A DNA stretch of 64,000 nt, from positions 20,305 through 84,304 of the forward strand of contig JASAND010020580.1 of the NCBI GenBank assembly GCA_030248195.1, written 5' to 3'. Below the pieces are notes generated by a model that saw nothing but the letters and a program-made list of their open reading frames with translations, did not search any database and was not told where the DNA came from. Source of the stretch: Trissonchulus latispiculum (Eukaryota > Nematoda > Enoplea > Enoplida > Ironidae). Below, in pieces: positions 56,136 to 64,000 of the stretch. Numbering within the stretch: position 1 is the stretch's first letter; every line of letters begins with the position of its first letter. Made by a program: the position numbers and the translations under genes.

Positions 56136-56420
56136 TGACGATCGTTAAAGCGTTAAATCAGGAAAACGAAGGTTTTCATCGTTTAGCGAAAAGCAGGCTG
56201 AGTAAAATTTTTAGCATTGTTTGTTCTCTGACGATCGTTTAAAACTTTAAATTGGCTGACGGTGATCAACTAAATGCAAGCTCACCATCTTTCACTAATT
56301 ATGAATAACTTGACAAGTCGTTTAGCGAAAAGAAGGCTGACTATGATTTTCAGAATTATGTTTGCTCTCTGACGATTGTCTTCAGCTTTAAATTGGCTGA
56401 CGATCATCAACTAAAAGCAT
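56136..56420 (+). repeat. Two-copy TGACGATCG / CGTTTAGCGAAAAG repeat array
   Basis: A block 'cgtttagcgaaaag(c/a)aggctga...ctgacgat(c/t)gt...ttaaattggctgacg(g/a)t(g/c)atcaacta' occurs at about 56180-56270 and 56322-56416, spaced 142 bp. Extra TGACGATCG words lie at 56137 and 56231. It may be a regulatory or replication array, or simply a tandem duplication. Confidence 0.65.
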
Positions 56421-56918
56421 TCAGTAAATATAAATAACTTGAAACTCAGTGCTAAAGCGGAAACATAGTCAGATGAGCTTTAATTTAATGTTTAAAAAGA
56501 CGATTATCTTTTAGCAGTTGATTATAAAATACAATGCTAGCTGAAGATCGTTTTCAAAAATTCTAAGCGTATTGCAACATAACAAGCAATAACTTATTAC
56601 AGCACAAATTTATTTTAATCTAGGTTTTATGCTCAAAATAACAGTAGTAAACGTTCATTGCTATCTGTCAAAGAAACGGCATTTTCAGGGTGTGATTTTA
56701 TCAAAAAGAGGCAATCATTCAATTTTCATATGTGTTTGATGGTTGGAGTCCCACCAATTTTTCTTAACCTTGGTGGTACACGAAAATCGTTTTTCTGTTT
56801 GTGTTAGGTATAGCGATAAGTGCATTTGTATAAGTGTTAATTATTGTTTGCTGTTATTTATAGTAACTTATTGAAGCCGATTAAATATTTGCGCTCTGCA
56901 GCCCCTGCAGCTACAAAG

Positions 56919-57898
56919 ATGGAAACAAATGCTGGAGTAAACAATTCTGCTGGTGGAACTAACAGGTTGTGTTCAAATTGAAGAAAATACTTTTCTCTGA
57001 CTAAACTTTAAATTAATGATTTGATTTTGCATTTACCATCGTCGTTTAAACTTCACTTTCTTTCAAAATGTTAATAAACCTATCATAATGCTTCCACATA
57101 CGGCTTCAGTTGATTTGTTTCTTTCTTGTTGTTTTTGACTATTCCGACTCTATCCAATATTTTTCCAGGTTACCATTCGAAGCAAGAGCAAAGCGTGCCC
57201 TTGCTGAGGTATCAAGCAGTGCGAAAAAAACTGCTAAAGTTGGTTATGACAAAAAAGCTGGAACAGATGCCCAAGTTGGAAAGAACACAGATACTGAAGT
57301 CGCTCCTGAAGGAAGTAAATCATCGGACGAATACAACGTAACTGTGGCATCAGAGAAGAAATGTGAAATCTTTTTCCAAACTGCTGCCACAGAACAACCT
57401 GATATCAAGATTGCTGCAAACTTAGTCTTTGAAATATTTTCTCAAGGAAAGACAGCCTTAAAATCATTGTCAGTCGATCTCAGTTCTCAACGCCTGCTCG
57501 AAGAAATGCAAAAGACCATTAAACCTGTAGATATGCCTGAAATGGCTATCGAAGCTGTTGGAGGAAAATTAAGTTTGTTGCCAAAAGTTCCTTTCAGCAC
57601 TACTTCAAAAAGCCCAGATGCTGGCAACGCAAACCAAGATGCGAATCTAATATTCAGCTATAAAAGTCAATTGTTCTATGAATCTCCAGTATCAAATGTC
57701 TTTCGCTCTCATGGGTCTGTTACAGTGGATGTTAGTTTGCATCTGTGCAACTTTCAGATGATTAAGACAGCTATATCTGTATCCGCCAGAATGAATGGTG
57801 GTGTCTTTCCAGATGGAAACTACAAACTACGCATACCTAATATCGCAATCAGATCAGGAGATCATAAATCTGGAGTTAAGTTTGCTGAACATTTGTAG
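56919..57898 (+). CDS. Spliced Polinton cargo gene of unknown function
   Basis: Exon 1 (56919-56965) starts METNAGVNNSAGGTN. Exon 2 (57169-57898) starts LPFEARAKRALAEV. The intron 56966-57168 (203 bp) has GTTGTG at the donor and TTTTTCCAG at the acceptor, and the join completes an AGG codon. The product is about 258 residues, with a low-complexity Lys/Ala/Ser-rich N-terminal third and then a beta-rich C-terminal part (VTVDVSLHLCNFQMIKTAIS, PDGNYKLRIPNIAI). There is no signal peptide. It could be a virion component such as the missing minor capsid protein, but I cannot show that. The frame is intact. Confidence 0.6.
56966..57168 (+). other. Probable intron of the unknown cargo gene
   Basis: 203 bp with AACAG/GTTGTG donor and a T-rich TTTTTCCAG acceptor. 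It contains several in-frame stops. Splicing links an ATG-led exon to the long frame downstream. Confidence 0.6.
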
Positions 57899-58075
57899 AC
57901 GTCATGTCTTTTATTGGAAAAGTGACTATTCCGTAATAAAATCAGTTTTGTTTATTAGATATAACACTATTGCGAACAGTGGTAACGGTATGCTAAATCT
58001 TATTTCATGCTGAGTAATTTTATTGTTAATCTACAAAGGCAACAAGCTACAGTACAATTAGCATTCAGTAGATAT

Positions 58076-58275
58076 TTTCAATAGTTTCAACTGTTTTTGA
58101 AAGATTTGCTTTCCAGGAATGAAAAAACTCATTTTCAGTAATCAAATGAAACATTAACAAACGGCTAAGATTTTTTCCAACAGTTTCAACCATTTCTCAA
58201 AGATTTGGTTTGCGCGGAATACAACAAATCATTCGCATTAATCAAATGAAACCTTAACAAAGTACTACAATTTTA
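58076..58275 (+). repeat. 99-bp tandem repeat, two copies
   Basis: Units beginning near 58076 and 58175 share 'agtttcaac', 'caaagattt(g)', 'atcaaatgaaac(a/c)ttaacaaa' with a 99-bp period. It lies between the convergent genes ending at 57898 and 58382. Confidence 0.75.
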
Positions 58276-58381
58276 TCTGAAATGCATCTGTTACAAAAAG
58301 CCCATATTTAAGCAACTAATAGCTACAGTTTTAAATGTGGTTAATGTTCAATCACAATACTGAAGTTTTCCATCAGTCGTT

Positions 58382-58882
58382 TCAATCGTCTCCGCGCAAC
58401 TCACGAAGCTTCTTCGCCAAAGCTGTAGCCTTCCGGGTTGAGCAATGCGGAATGTGACGATGATGCAGGAATCCGCAATGGTCAGCAGCCATGCAGACTT
58501 CAATTCCAACCTGAGCTATGACAGATTCGTAACTCATGATAGGCACCTGCAACCAACGCTTCAGATAATTGACCTTTTGGGAACCTTTTACCCAAATTGT
58601 ACCCTTGAAAGACAAATTCGTTAGATACTGCAAAAGCCAAGCTTCCGTGACCATTTCATGCTTGTCAGACTCCTCGTGCCATGGCAATCCATGATGGTTT
58701 TCAATGATCCAGTTGTAGGTTCCTTTATCTCTTGCTGAAAGAGCTGCAAAATCTTCTTGACGGAGTTGCACCATAAATTGGCGATAGCCTTCGGTATTCA
58801 CATTTACAACGCATAACTCCTTAATGCGGTAGTTGACTCCGTTTATAGGGAATCCCTCGAAGTCAACAATAAACTCATTCAT
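58382..58882 (-). CDS. DEDD-type exonuclease-like protein
   Basis: ATG at 58882 gives 166 residues: MNEFIVDFEGF with Asp7 and Glu9 as the D-x-E first metal-binding motif of DnaQ/DEDD 3'-5' exonucleases. A helix-strand part follows with GTIWVKGSQKVNYL (second motif region with K-G), and then a Cys/His-rich end AADHCGFLHHRHIPHCSTRKA followed by LAKKLREL. The ATG lies just after TTTATTTCAG/GA, a convincing 3' splice site, and GTGAGT at 59018-59013 supplies a donor for a 134-bp leader intron. The role is inferred: proofreading, nucleic-acid trimming or RNA decay. The family assignment rests on motif I and layout only. Confidence 0.55.
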   Translation of the reverse strand: MNEFIVDFEGFPINGVNYRIKELCVVNVNTEGYRQFMVQLRQEDFAALSARDKGTYNWIIENHHGLPWHEESDKHEMVTEAWLLQYLTNLSFKGTIWVKGSQKVNYLKRWLQVPIMSYESVIAQVGIEVCMAADHCGFLHHRHIPHCSTRKATALAKKLRELRGDD

Positions 58883-58884
58883 TC

Positions 58885-59018
58885 CTGAAATAAAAAGGGG
58901 TAGGTATAAATTTAAGAAAGATCCTGCTAGAAACAGCTGGAGTCCACACTTAATGATTTTCGCAATCGCATAGTTTATAATTAACATTAGTAAACTGAAG
59001 TTATAGTAATCAACTCAC
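58885..59018 (-). other. Probable 5' leader intron of the exonuclease-like gene
   Basis: Minus strand: ATTG/GTGAGT donor, TTTTTATTTCAG acceptor two bases before the ATG. 134 bp. Confidence 0.6.
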
Positions 59019-59269
59019 CAATAGATGCAGCTTAAGACCACCGCTCTGGACAAGTCAAAGTAAGAAGACTGAATGCTTCCCACCAAATCTCTTAAGACGC
59101 TTAGATTCATAAAAACCTTGATAAAGGTCACATGTAAACAAAAGGTCACATACGTATTTGTGGTTTCGCTTTCACTTTTAGCTCTTAGAATTTCGCTTAT
59201 GGCGATTTGTATTGCGTTTCAGAGATTATACTTGTGATTAGACCCTCGGAGTGTGAATCGTTTTAACTA

Positions 59270-59406
59270 TGATTTATTTAAAATGAATTCCAATACCCAG
59301 TCAAACTTCCTGTCAGGCAATTTTCGTTCTGTTAACTCTTACATTCTCTAGTTGCAAGCACCTCATCAGATGATCGTTGTTCCAGAACCCCCTTTTTCTA
59401 ACTACT
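59270..59406 (-). repeat. Polinton right terminal inverted repeat
   Basis: Inverse of 42761-42900 and ends ...CTAACTACT at 59406. Gypsy-type coding sequence starts immediately after it. Confidence 0.8.
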
Positions 59407-60744
59407 CCCATCCATTCGCGTACGGAACCGGACGTGGTTGAGTCGGAAACCGAACAACCTATTGAGGACCCTACCGTCACGGACAAACACTTGAATAGGG
59501 CAGTATTGTCTGTCCTTAATGGTTCCTCCCCCTTTTTCGTATCTCAATGCACCCAAATAGCCGTGAAGAAAAGCCCATATGTCATAGCCGAGGTCAAAGG
59601 CTTGAAGACCCTGGCTCTTTTGGACACAGGAGCCAATATCTGCCTGATGTCTAAACAATTCTTCGACCAGGTGAATACTAATGGGCAATTACATCTGGAT
59701 TTAACGAAGGCAACTGAGGTAGCCACAGCCGCTGAGGACAAAAGTTTGGCAATTTTGGGTGAATGTAAGATTACCTTCAGGGTCCATGGAGTGGACTATT
59801 CTTACACCTTCAGTGTGGCTAATGGGCTTCAGCATGACTTCATCATTGGATACGACTTCCAAGCAGCACACCAGTGGGTGGTTTTTCCTCACCAACATGT
59901 CCTCATGTGTGACAGGAAGAAGGTGCCATTATTGACCCCGGGTGACTTGCAGGCGTTGGCTAACCGGTTTAGCATTTCAGTGTCCTGCAGTGTGTTTTAC
60001 TGTATGCGAGAAACGCGGAAACTGCCTCCCCGTTCTAATATTATGGTACCGGTTTCCTGTTTCGTAGATGGCGCGAAAAACCCACAGGAACGACAAACTG
60101 TGGTCTTCGAACCATCAGGGGACCTGATGGAAATTTTTGAGGTTTATCCGGTACCCGGGATCCTCGAAGTTTCACCACAGGTGAATTATATCAAGGTTTA
60201 CAACCCACTTGATAGGACGATACACTTGCCTAAAGGGTTACCCCTAGGTCAAGCCGAGCCAGTTACGACTATAACGGAACGTCAGGGCTTTCGGTACGCA
60301 ACAGAATTGGGTGTGAATTTTGTCCAAGCCAGAACGCAGATGACTAGCTGGGCTTCACACCCGGCTACCCAAGTTCAGGAAGGCGAATTACAACATGCCC
60401 TGAAGGAAGTGGACCGTTTAGCCCCTTTTAACCCTGGGGGCACCCCGCCAATGGTGAATTGCGTTGGGCCTGTTGCCAATATACCACGATGGGTGGACCC
60501 CACCGTGTGTGCTGTACAGTCAGACAAGTCATGGGATACAGAAGAGCCACCTGCTCTGTCTGACCGAGGACTGCAAGCATTTAATGATATGCATTATTCT
60601 GCTGATGAGATGACAACCCAGCCTATGCCGTCGTGGGAGGAACGACAGCAGTTTATTGATGAAAATGTTGATTTCGACTCTATGGTTCTGGATGATGTGG
60701 GGAAGCGAAACTACGGGATCTACTCGTGCAATTTTACGACGTAG
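59407..60744 (+). CDS. Ty3/gypsy pol N-terminal part: aspartic protease
   Basis: Open from within the Polinton end to 60744. Clear retrotransposon coding begins after 59407; no gag, primer-binding site or 5' LTR precedes it, so the element is truncated. VIAEVKGLKTLALLDTGANICLM contains the catalytic DTGA near 59622, and HDFIIGYDF with the later ILG-like strand completes the protease. A linker with VDFDSMVLDDVG leads to the RT. The frame shifts at the GGGG at about 60698-60703: with one more G it would continue directly into the RT frame. GC content is higher than in the neighbouring Polinton. Confidence 0.85.
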   Translation, partial: PIHSRTEPDVVESETEQPIEDPTVTDKHLNRAVLSVLNGSSPFFVSQCTQIAVKKSPYVIAEVKGLKTLALLDTGANICLMSKQFFDQVNTNGQLHLDLTKATEVATAAEDKSLAILGECKITFRVHGVDYSYTFSVANGLQHDFIIGYDFQAAHQWVVFPHQHVLMCDRKKVPLLTPGDLQALANRFSISVSCSVFYCMRETRKLPPRSNIMVPVSCFVDGAKNPQERQTVVFEPSGDLMEIFEVYPVPGILEVSPQVNYIKVYNPLDRTIHLPKGLPLGQAEPVTTITERQGFRYATELGVNFVQARTQMTSWASHPATQVQEGELQHALKEVDRLAPFNPGGTPPMVNCVGPVANIPRWVDPTVCAVQSDKSWDTEEPPALSDRGLQAFNDMHYSADEMTTQPMPSWEERQQFIDENVDFDSMVLDDVGKRNYGIYSCNFTT

Positions 60745-63521
60745 TAGCTCGCCCTGGTAACCCGGGTCGAACTAAAGTCGATCAACATGTCATCGATACT
60801 GGTAAGGACGGCCCAGTAAAAGGCAGATCCTATCGGTATAACCCGAAGGATAAGGCAGAGATCGAAAAGCATATCAAGGCTATGCTTGAAGAGGGAGTTT
60901 GCTCCCCTTCCACCAGCCCTTGGTCCTCCCCATGTATCCTTGTCGGCAAGAAGGATGGTACGACCAGGTTGGTAATTGATTACAGACGCCTTAATAAAAT
61001 CACGAAGAAAGACAGTTACCCATTACCGAAGATAGACGAGATCTTGGATCAACTCCAAGGTGCGGTCATATTTTCCACAATTGATTTGGCCGCTGGTTAT
61101 TGGCAAGTGGAGGTCTACCCGGAGCATAGGGAAAAGACGGCGTTTGTGTCACATATGGGCCTTTTTCACATGAATGTTATGCCCTTTGGTCTCTGCAATG
61201 CTCCGGCGACCTTCCAGCGCATTATGGAAAAGGTCCTTACAGATCTCCCAGTCTATATTGACGACGTTTTGATTCCTTCCCCTGATCCTGATTCTCATCT
61301 CGTAATGCTGAGGTCAACCCTCCAGCGTTTACGGGATAATGGACTGAGAATCAAGCTGAAGAAATGCTGCTTTGCCAGGGAAGCGGTCCCTTTTCTAGGC
61401 CATTACGTGGGCCGTAATGGTATCAGCGTGGACCCAGATAAGGTTAAAGCGGTTTCTCAGCTCCCTCCCCCTACTGATGTCAAGGGTATTCGTGCCTTTC
61501 TGGGCATGTGCGGATACTATCGCCGATTTGTGTCTAATTACGCGAAAGTGGCCGCTCCACTGACCGATCTTCTTAAGAAAGGGGTCCCCTTTCTTTGGTC
61601 CGAGGAATGCCAGCAAAGCTTCGAAGCATTGAAGCAACATCTCACGACAGCTCCAGTGTTGGCATTTCCTGATTTTTCGAAAACCTTCTATGTGTCTACC
61701 GATGCCAGCAAGCGTGGTTTTGGAGCAGTCCTGGAGCAGCAGTTTTCGGTTCCACGAAGCTATGACAAACCGAATGGCCCTCGTATGCTACGGGAGAGAC
61801 CAGTAGCATATGCCAGTCGGACATTGACCCAGGGTGAGAAAGGCTATTCGGCAACCGAAATGGAAGCCTTTGCGGCCCTCTGGGGATGTCAAAAATTCCG
61901 GCACTATCTCTCATGCAAACAGTTTGTCCTACGCACGGACCATATGGCTGTACGGGATCTGCTGAATAACTTCAAGGCATTGGGACCAGGAAAATTGGCT
62001 AGGTTCGCGTCACGTATGCTGGAATTCGAATTCACTGTGGAATATCGTCCGGGCAGGGAAAACCATGTCCCGGATGCGCTGTCCCGTCTATGGCCAATTG
62101 AAGAACCGGTTGATAGCGAACAGGAAGCACTGGAGGTTATGTTTCCACCTGAGGTGTATGCCTTGACGGCTGCACCGCCGGGCCCACCAACAGTGCTCAG
62201 TTGGAAGCGGCAACTTCGCGATGAACCTGAATTTGCCGTTCTATTGGACTTTCTAGAGCAGAAGCGCCTGCCGGAAAACCAGCAGGAAGCATTGGTCTTG
62301 ACGAAGCTGAGGTCCTCGTTTAATATCAAAGACGGGGTTCTTTATCGGGACTATTTGGATGAGCGAGGCATGCGCCGAGGTTCTTCGTTCCCTACGCTCG
62401 TGGTACCACGTAACGAACGTGAACAGCTTTTGGAAGAGGTCCACACACATTTCACGACTGGTGGACACCGGACCCATAAAGCGGCTTATACTAGTTTGGC
62501 ATCCAAGTATTGGTGGCCTCGTATGTCACAGGACTTGGCGGAATTCATTGCGCAGTGTAAACCCTGTGCAAAGTTCAATCATGGACCACGACGTCATCAA
62601 GCAACAATGCAAAATACCGTCGTGGTCCGATATCCCTTGCAGGTGATAGCCATGGACGTTATGCACTTCACCCATCGGGAAACCAAACGAGGTAACACCT
62701 GTGTCCTGTGCATCGTGGACTACTTGACTCGGTATGCTGAAGCCTTTGCGATGCCGAATGAGCGGGCCGAAACGACGGCTTATTGGTACCTAAATGGGTT
62801 TGTAGCCCGTTGGGGCGTCCCAGGTCGCGTTCTAACGGATCAGGGCCCTAACTTTATGTCAGCCTTCATGACGGCCCAGGTGGATGCGACTGGGTCGGAG
62901 CGCCTCCGGACCACAGCGTATCACCCGCAAACTAATGGAGTAGTGGAACGATTTAACCGGACGCTACGTAGTTTGATTACCAAATATGTGGACCGTTATC
63001 AGACGGATTGGGATGATTACCTACCTTGGGCCCTGTCCATCTATCGGGCCACGGTCCACAGTTCTACGCAGGAAACCCCGTATTTCCTGATGACCGGTCG
63101 GGACTACCGGTACCCCTTGGATAATTTCTTCCAGAATCACGGCGACGACCCTGTCGAGACATATGATGATGTCCGAAGCCAGTTGTTGCCTCATCTGGGT
63201 GAAGCTTGGAGGATAGCACGGGAAATGCTACAAGAAGCAGCGAATATAAACAAAGTCCGGTATGATAAGAAAGCCACGCCAGTAGAATATAAACCAGGGT
63301 CCCTGGTTATGTTGAATGTGGAGAACAAGAACGTGCCGACAGGACTTAGCAAGAAGCTAAGACCGAAGTATGATGGCCCGTATCGGATCCAGGAAAAGAT
63401 CTCGCTTACGAACTATCGAATTGGTCCGACTAACGGCCTGGGCGACCCATCCGTGGTTAATATAAATCGCTTGAAGCCGTTTGGAGACGCGCCTGTCAAG
63501 CTTCCGGTTGTTCAACTTTAG
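60726..63521 (+). CDS. pol: Ty3/gypsy pol: reverse transcriptase, RNase H, integrase
   Basis: A 931-codon open frame. The RT covers about residues 20-250, with VIDYRRLNKIT, FSTIDLAAGYWQ (catalytic Asp), MPFGLCNAPATFQR and VYIDDVLI (177-183). RNase H follows with VSTDASKRGFGAVL (325) and the later RTDHMAV. The integrase has HHCC zinc residues (HTHFTTGGHRTH ... CKPCAKF), VIAMDVMHF, VLTDQGPNFM and NGVVERFNRT for the D,D,E triad. It closes with a GPY module KYDGPYRIQE. There is no chromodomain. All catalytic residues are present and no stop occurs, so the copy looks young. The RT frame is -1 relative to the protease frame because of one missing base. Confidence 0.93.
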   Translation: MQFYDVVARPGNPGRTKVDQHVIDTGKDGPVKGRSYRYNPKDKAEIEKHIKAMLEEGVCSPSTSPWSSPCILVGKKDGTTRLVIDYRRLNKITKKDSYPLPKIDEILDQLQGAVIFSTIDLAAGYWQVEVYPEHREKTAFVSHMGLFHMNVMPFGLCNAPATFQRIMEKVLTDLPVYIDDVLIPSPDPDSHLVMLRSTLQRLRDNGLRIKLKKCCFAREAVPFLGHYVGRNGISVDPDKVKAVSQLPPPTDVKGIRAFLGMCGYYRRFVSNYAKVAAPLTDLLKKGVPFLWSEECQQSFEALKQHLTTAPVLAFPDFSKTFYVSTDASKRGFGAVLEQQFSVPRSYDKPNGPRMLRERPVAYASRTLTQGEKGYSATEMEAFAALWGCQKFRHYLSCKQFVLRTDHMAVRDLLNNFKALGPGKLARFASRMLEFEFTVEYRPGRENHVPDALSRLWPIEEPVDSEQEALEVMFPPEVYALTAAPPGPPTVLSWKRQLRDEPEFAVLLDFLEQKRLPENQQEALVLTKLRSSFNIKDGVLYRDYLDERGMRRGSSFPTLVVPRNEREQLLEEVHTHFTTGGHRTHKAAYTSLASKYWWPRMSQDLAEFIAQCKPCAKFNHGPRRHQATMQNTVVVRYPLQVIAMDVMHFTHRETKRGNTCVLCIVDYLTRYAEAFAMPNERAETTAYWYLNGFVARWGVPGRVLTDQGPNFMSAFMTAQVDATGSERLRTTAYHPQTNGVVERFNRTLRSLITKYVDRYQTDWDDYLPWALSIYRATVHSSTQETPYFLMTGRDYRYPLDNFFQNHGDDPVETYDDVRSQLLPHLGEAWRIAREMLQEAANINKVRYDKKATPVEYKPGSLVMLNVENKNVPTGLSKKLRPKYDGPYRIQEKISLTNYRIGPTNGLGDPSVVNINRLKPFGDAPVKLPVVQL

Positions 63522-64000
63522 GTTCCCTAAAGTTGATATAATACGTCTAGGGTCCAAGCTTCTGTATACTTATGAGCGCGCGCTCTACGTCTCTGTTCGT
63601 TTTTATGGACGTCCACTATTAGCTAGGAATTTAATCGCTTTGACGTCTTTGGGTGTTGGCACTATATTGGTTACGTTTGTCACAATTTCTTTCCCCTATG
63701 GGGGTGGGTTTAAATTATTTTAAGGGCCTTCTTTGAATCATTCTAGTTTCGTTCTTAAATCGGGGTTTTTCACTTTATACTTAATAGAATTCATTCTCCT
63801 TACTTACTCTTATTATGACCTTTTATTGGGGTCATAATAGCATTTCATTTTACTTTCATTCATTTCTAATCCCATTCAAATTTACCTAGGGGGTCTCACT
63901 CTTTTCTATCTAACAAGGAATTCCTATGGTTTTGTGTCAAAAGGCCAAGAAGGCCCTCCATTTGTTTCTTCCTTAACAGTACACGTGGTTCACGTGCACT
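63522..64000 (+). other. Downstream gypsy region, LTR not resolved
   Basis: Probably untranslated region and possibly the start of the 3' LTR. Without a 5' LTR to compare, the boundary cannot be set. G-rich 'atgggggtgggttt' at about 63697 is a possible polypurine tract, and 'tattatgaccttttattggggtcataata' at 63807-63838 is a perfect-looking hairpin. The window ends in cacgtggttcacgtg, another small inverted repeat. Confidence 0.4.

Larger units (their letters stand above)
42761..59406. mobile_element. Polinton/Maverick element, 16.6 kb
   Basis: The left end at 42761 reads AGTAGTTAGAAAAGGGGGG and the inverse of the right end reads AGTAGTTAGAAAAAGGGGG. The match continues through GGAACAACGATCATCTGAT and CAACTAGAGAATG, strong for about 75 bp and weaker for about 150 bp. 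Polintons are known to start with AG. Inside are polymerase B, integrase, major capsid protein, adenain-like protease and packaging ATPase, plus extra genes. The minor capsid (penton) protein was not recognised. No 6-bp target duplication is present (flanks AAGGAT and CCCATC), and the flanking DNAs are unrelated, so at least one flank was rearranged. Confidence 0.9.

Noticed and set aside
42755..59412. Polinton inserted into one gypsy element, with gag and pol as its two halves
   Set aside because: The gag-like fragment is on the opposite strand from pol and there is no 6-bp duplication, so a simple insertion is not supported.
60680..60750. Programmed frameshift between gypsy protease and RT frames
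   Set aside because: No slippery heptamer is evident, and adding one base to the G run makes the two frames continuous, so a single deletion or sequencing error is simpler.

Overview
The window is animal (metazoan) nuclear DNA from an invertebrate. It is AT-rich, full of TA microsatellites and G/C-run repeats, and built almost entirely of mobile elements. No intact ordinary host gene, tRNA, rRNA or CRISPR array was seen. The phylum cannot be fixed from the sequence. Permuted Penelope-like elements, a Polinton/Maverick, a Ty3/gypsy element and many hAT-type elements together fit an aquatic invertebrate such as a cnidarian, sponge or mollusc.

Layout. 1-21.7 kb: non-coding, with short inverted-repeat elements, several with exact 8-bp target duplications (1450-1851, 11222-11505), a 51-bp minisatellite (11935-12192), a long hairpin (7050-7770) and dispersed G-rich repeats carrying CATAGGTG ends. 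21.9-30.2 kb: a 1.35-kb fold-back element, then a minus-strand Penelope-like element with GIY-YIG upstream of the reverse transcriptase. It is split by a plus-strand relative (25777-29945) that carries direct repeats and two fold-back hairpins, with a 12-bp target duplication. 30.2-35.0 kb: a decayed RNase H-bearing LINE with a CR1-like LINE inserted in its RT domain. 35.0-42.8 kb: hAT and TTAA-type elements whose insertion sites are proved by empty paralogous copies, more G-rich repeats, and a gag-like fragment inside a palindrome cluster.

42.8-59.4 kb: a 16.6-kb Polinton with terminal inverted repeats beginning AGTAGTTAG. It carries protein-primed DNA polymerase B, integrase, double-jelly-roll major capsid protein, adenain-like protease and FtsK/HerA packaging ATPase. 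These are joined by unusual cargo: an acylation-motif protein-kinase-like protein, a NADAR (YbiA-like) ADP-ribose glycosidase domain interrupted by a spliceosomal intron, a DEDD-type exonuclease-like protein, a spliced gene of unknown function, and a two-frame gene with a T_TTA_AAA slippery site. Polymerase, integrase, capsid, protease, kinase-like and NADAR genes carry stops or frameshifts; the ATPase and most cargo frames are open.

59.4-64.0 kb: a nearly intact Ty3/gypsy pol polyprotein (protease, RT, RNase H, integrase) starting abruptly at the Polinton end, with one base missing from a G run. The best candidate for something undescribed is the Polinton cargo block at 46.5-48.3 kb and 52.6-59.0 kb.
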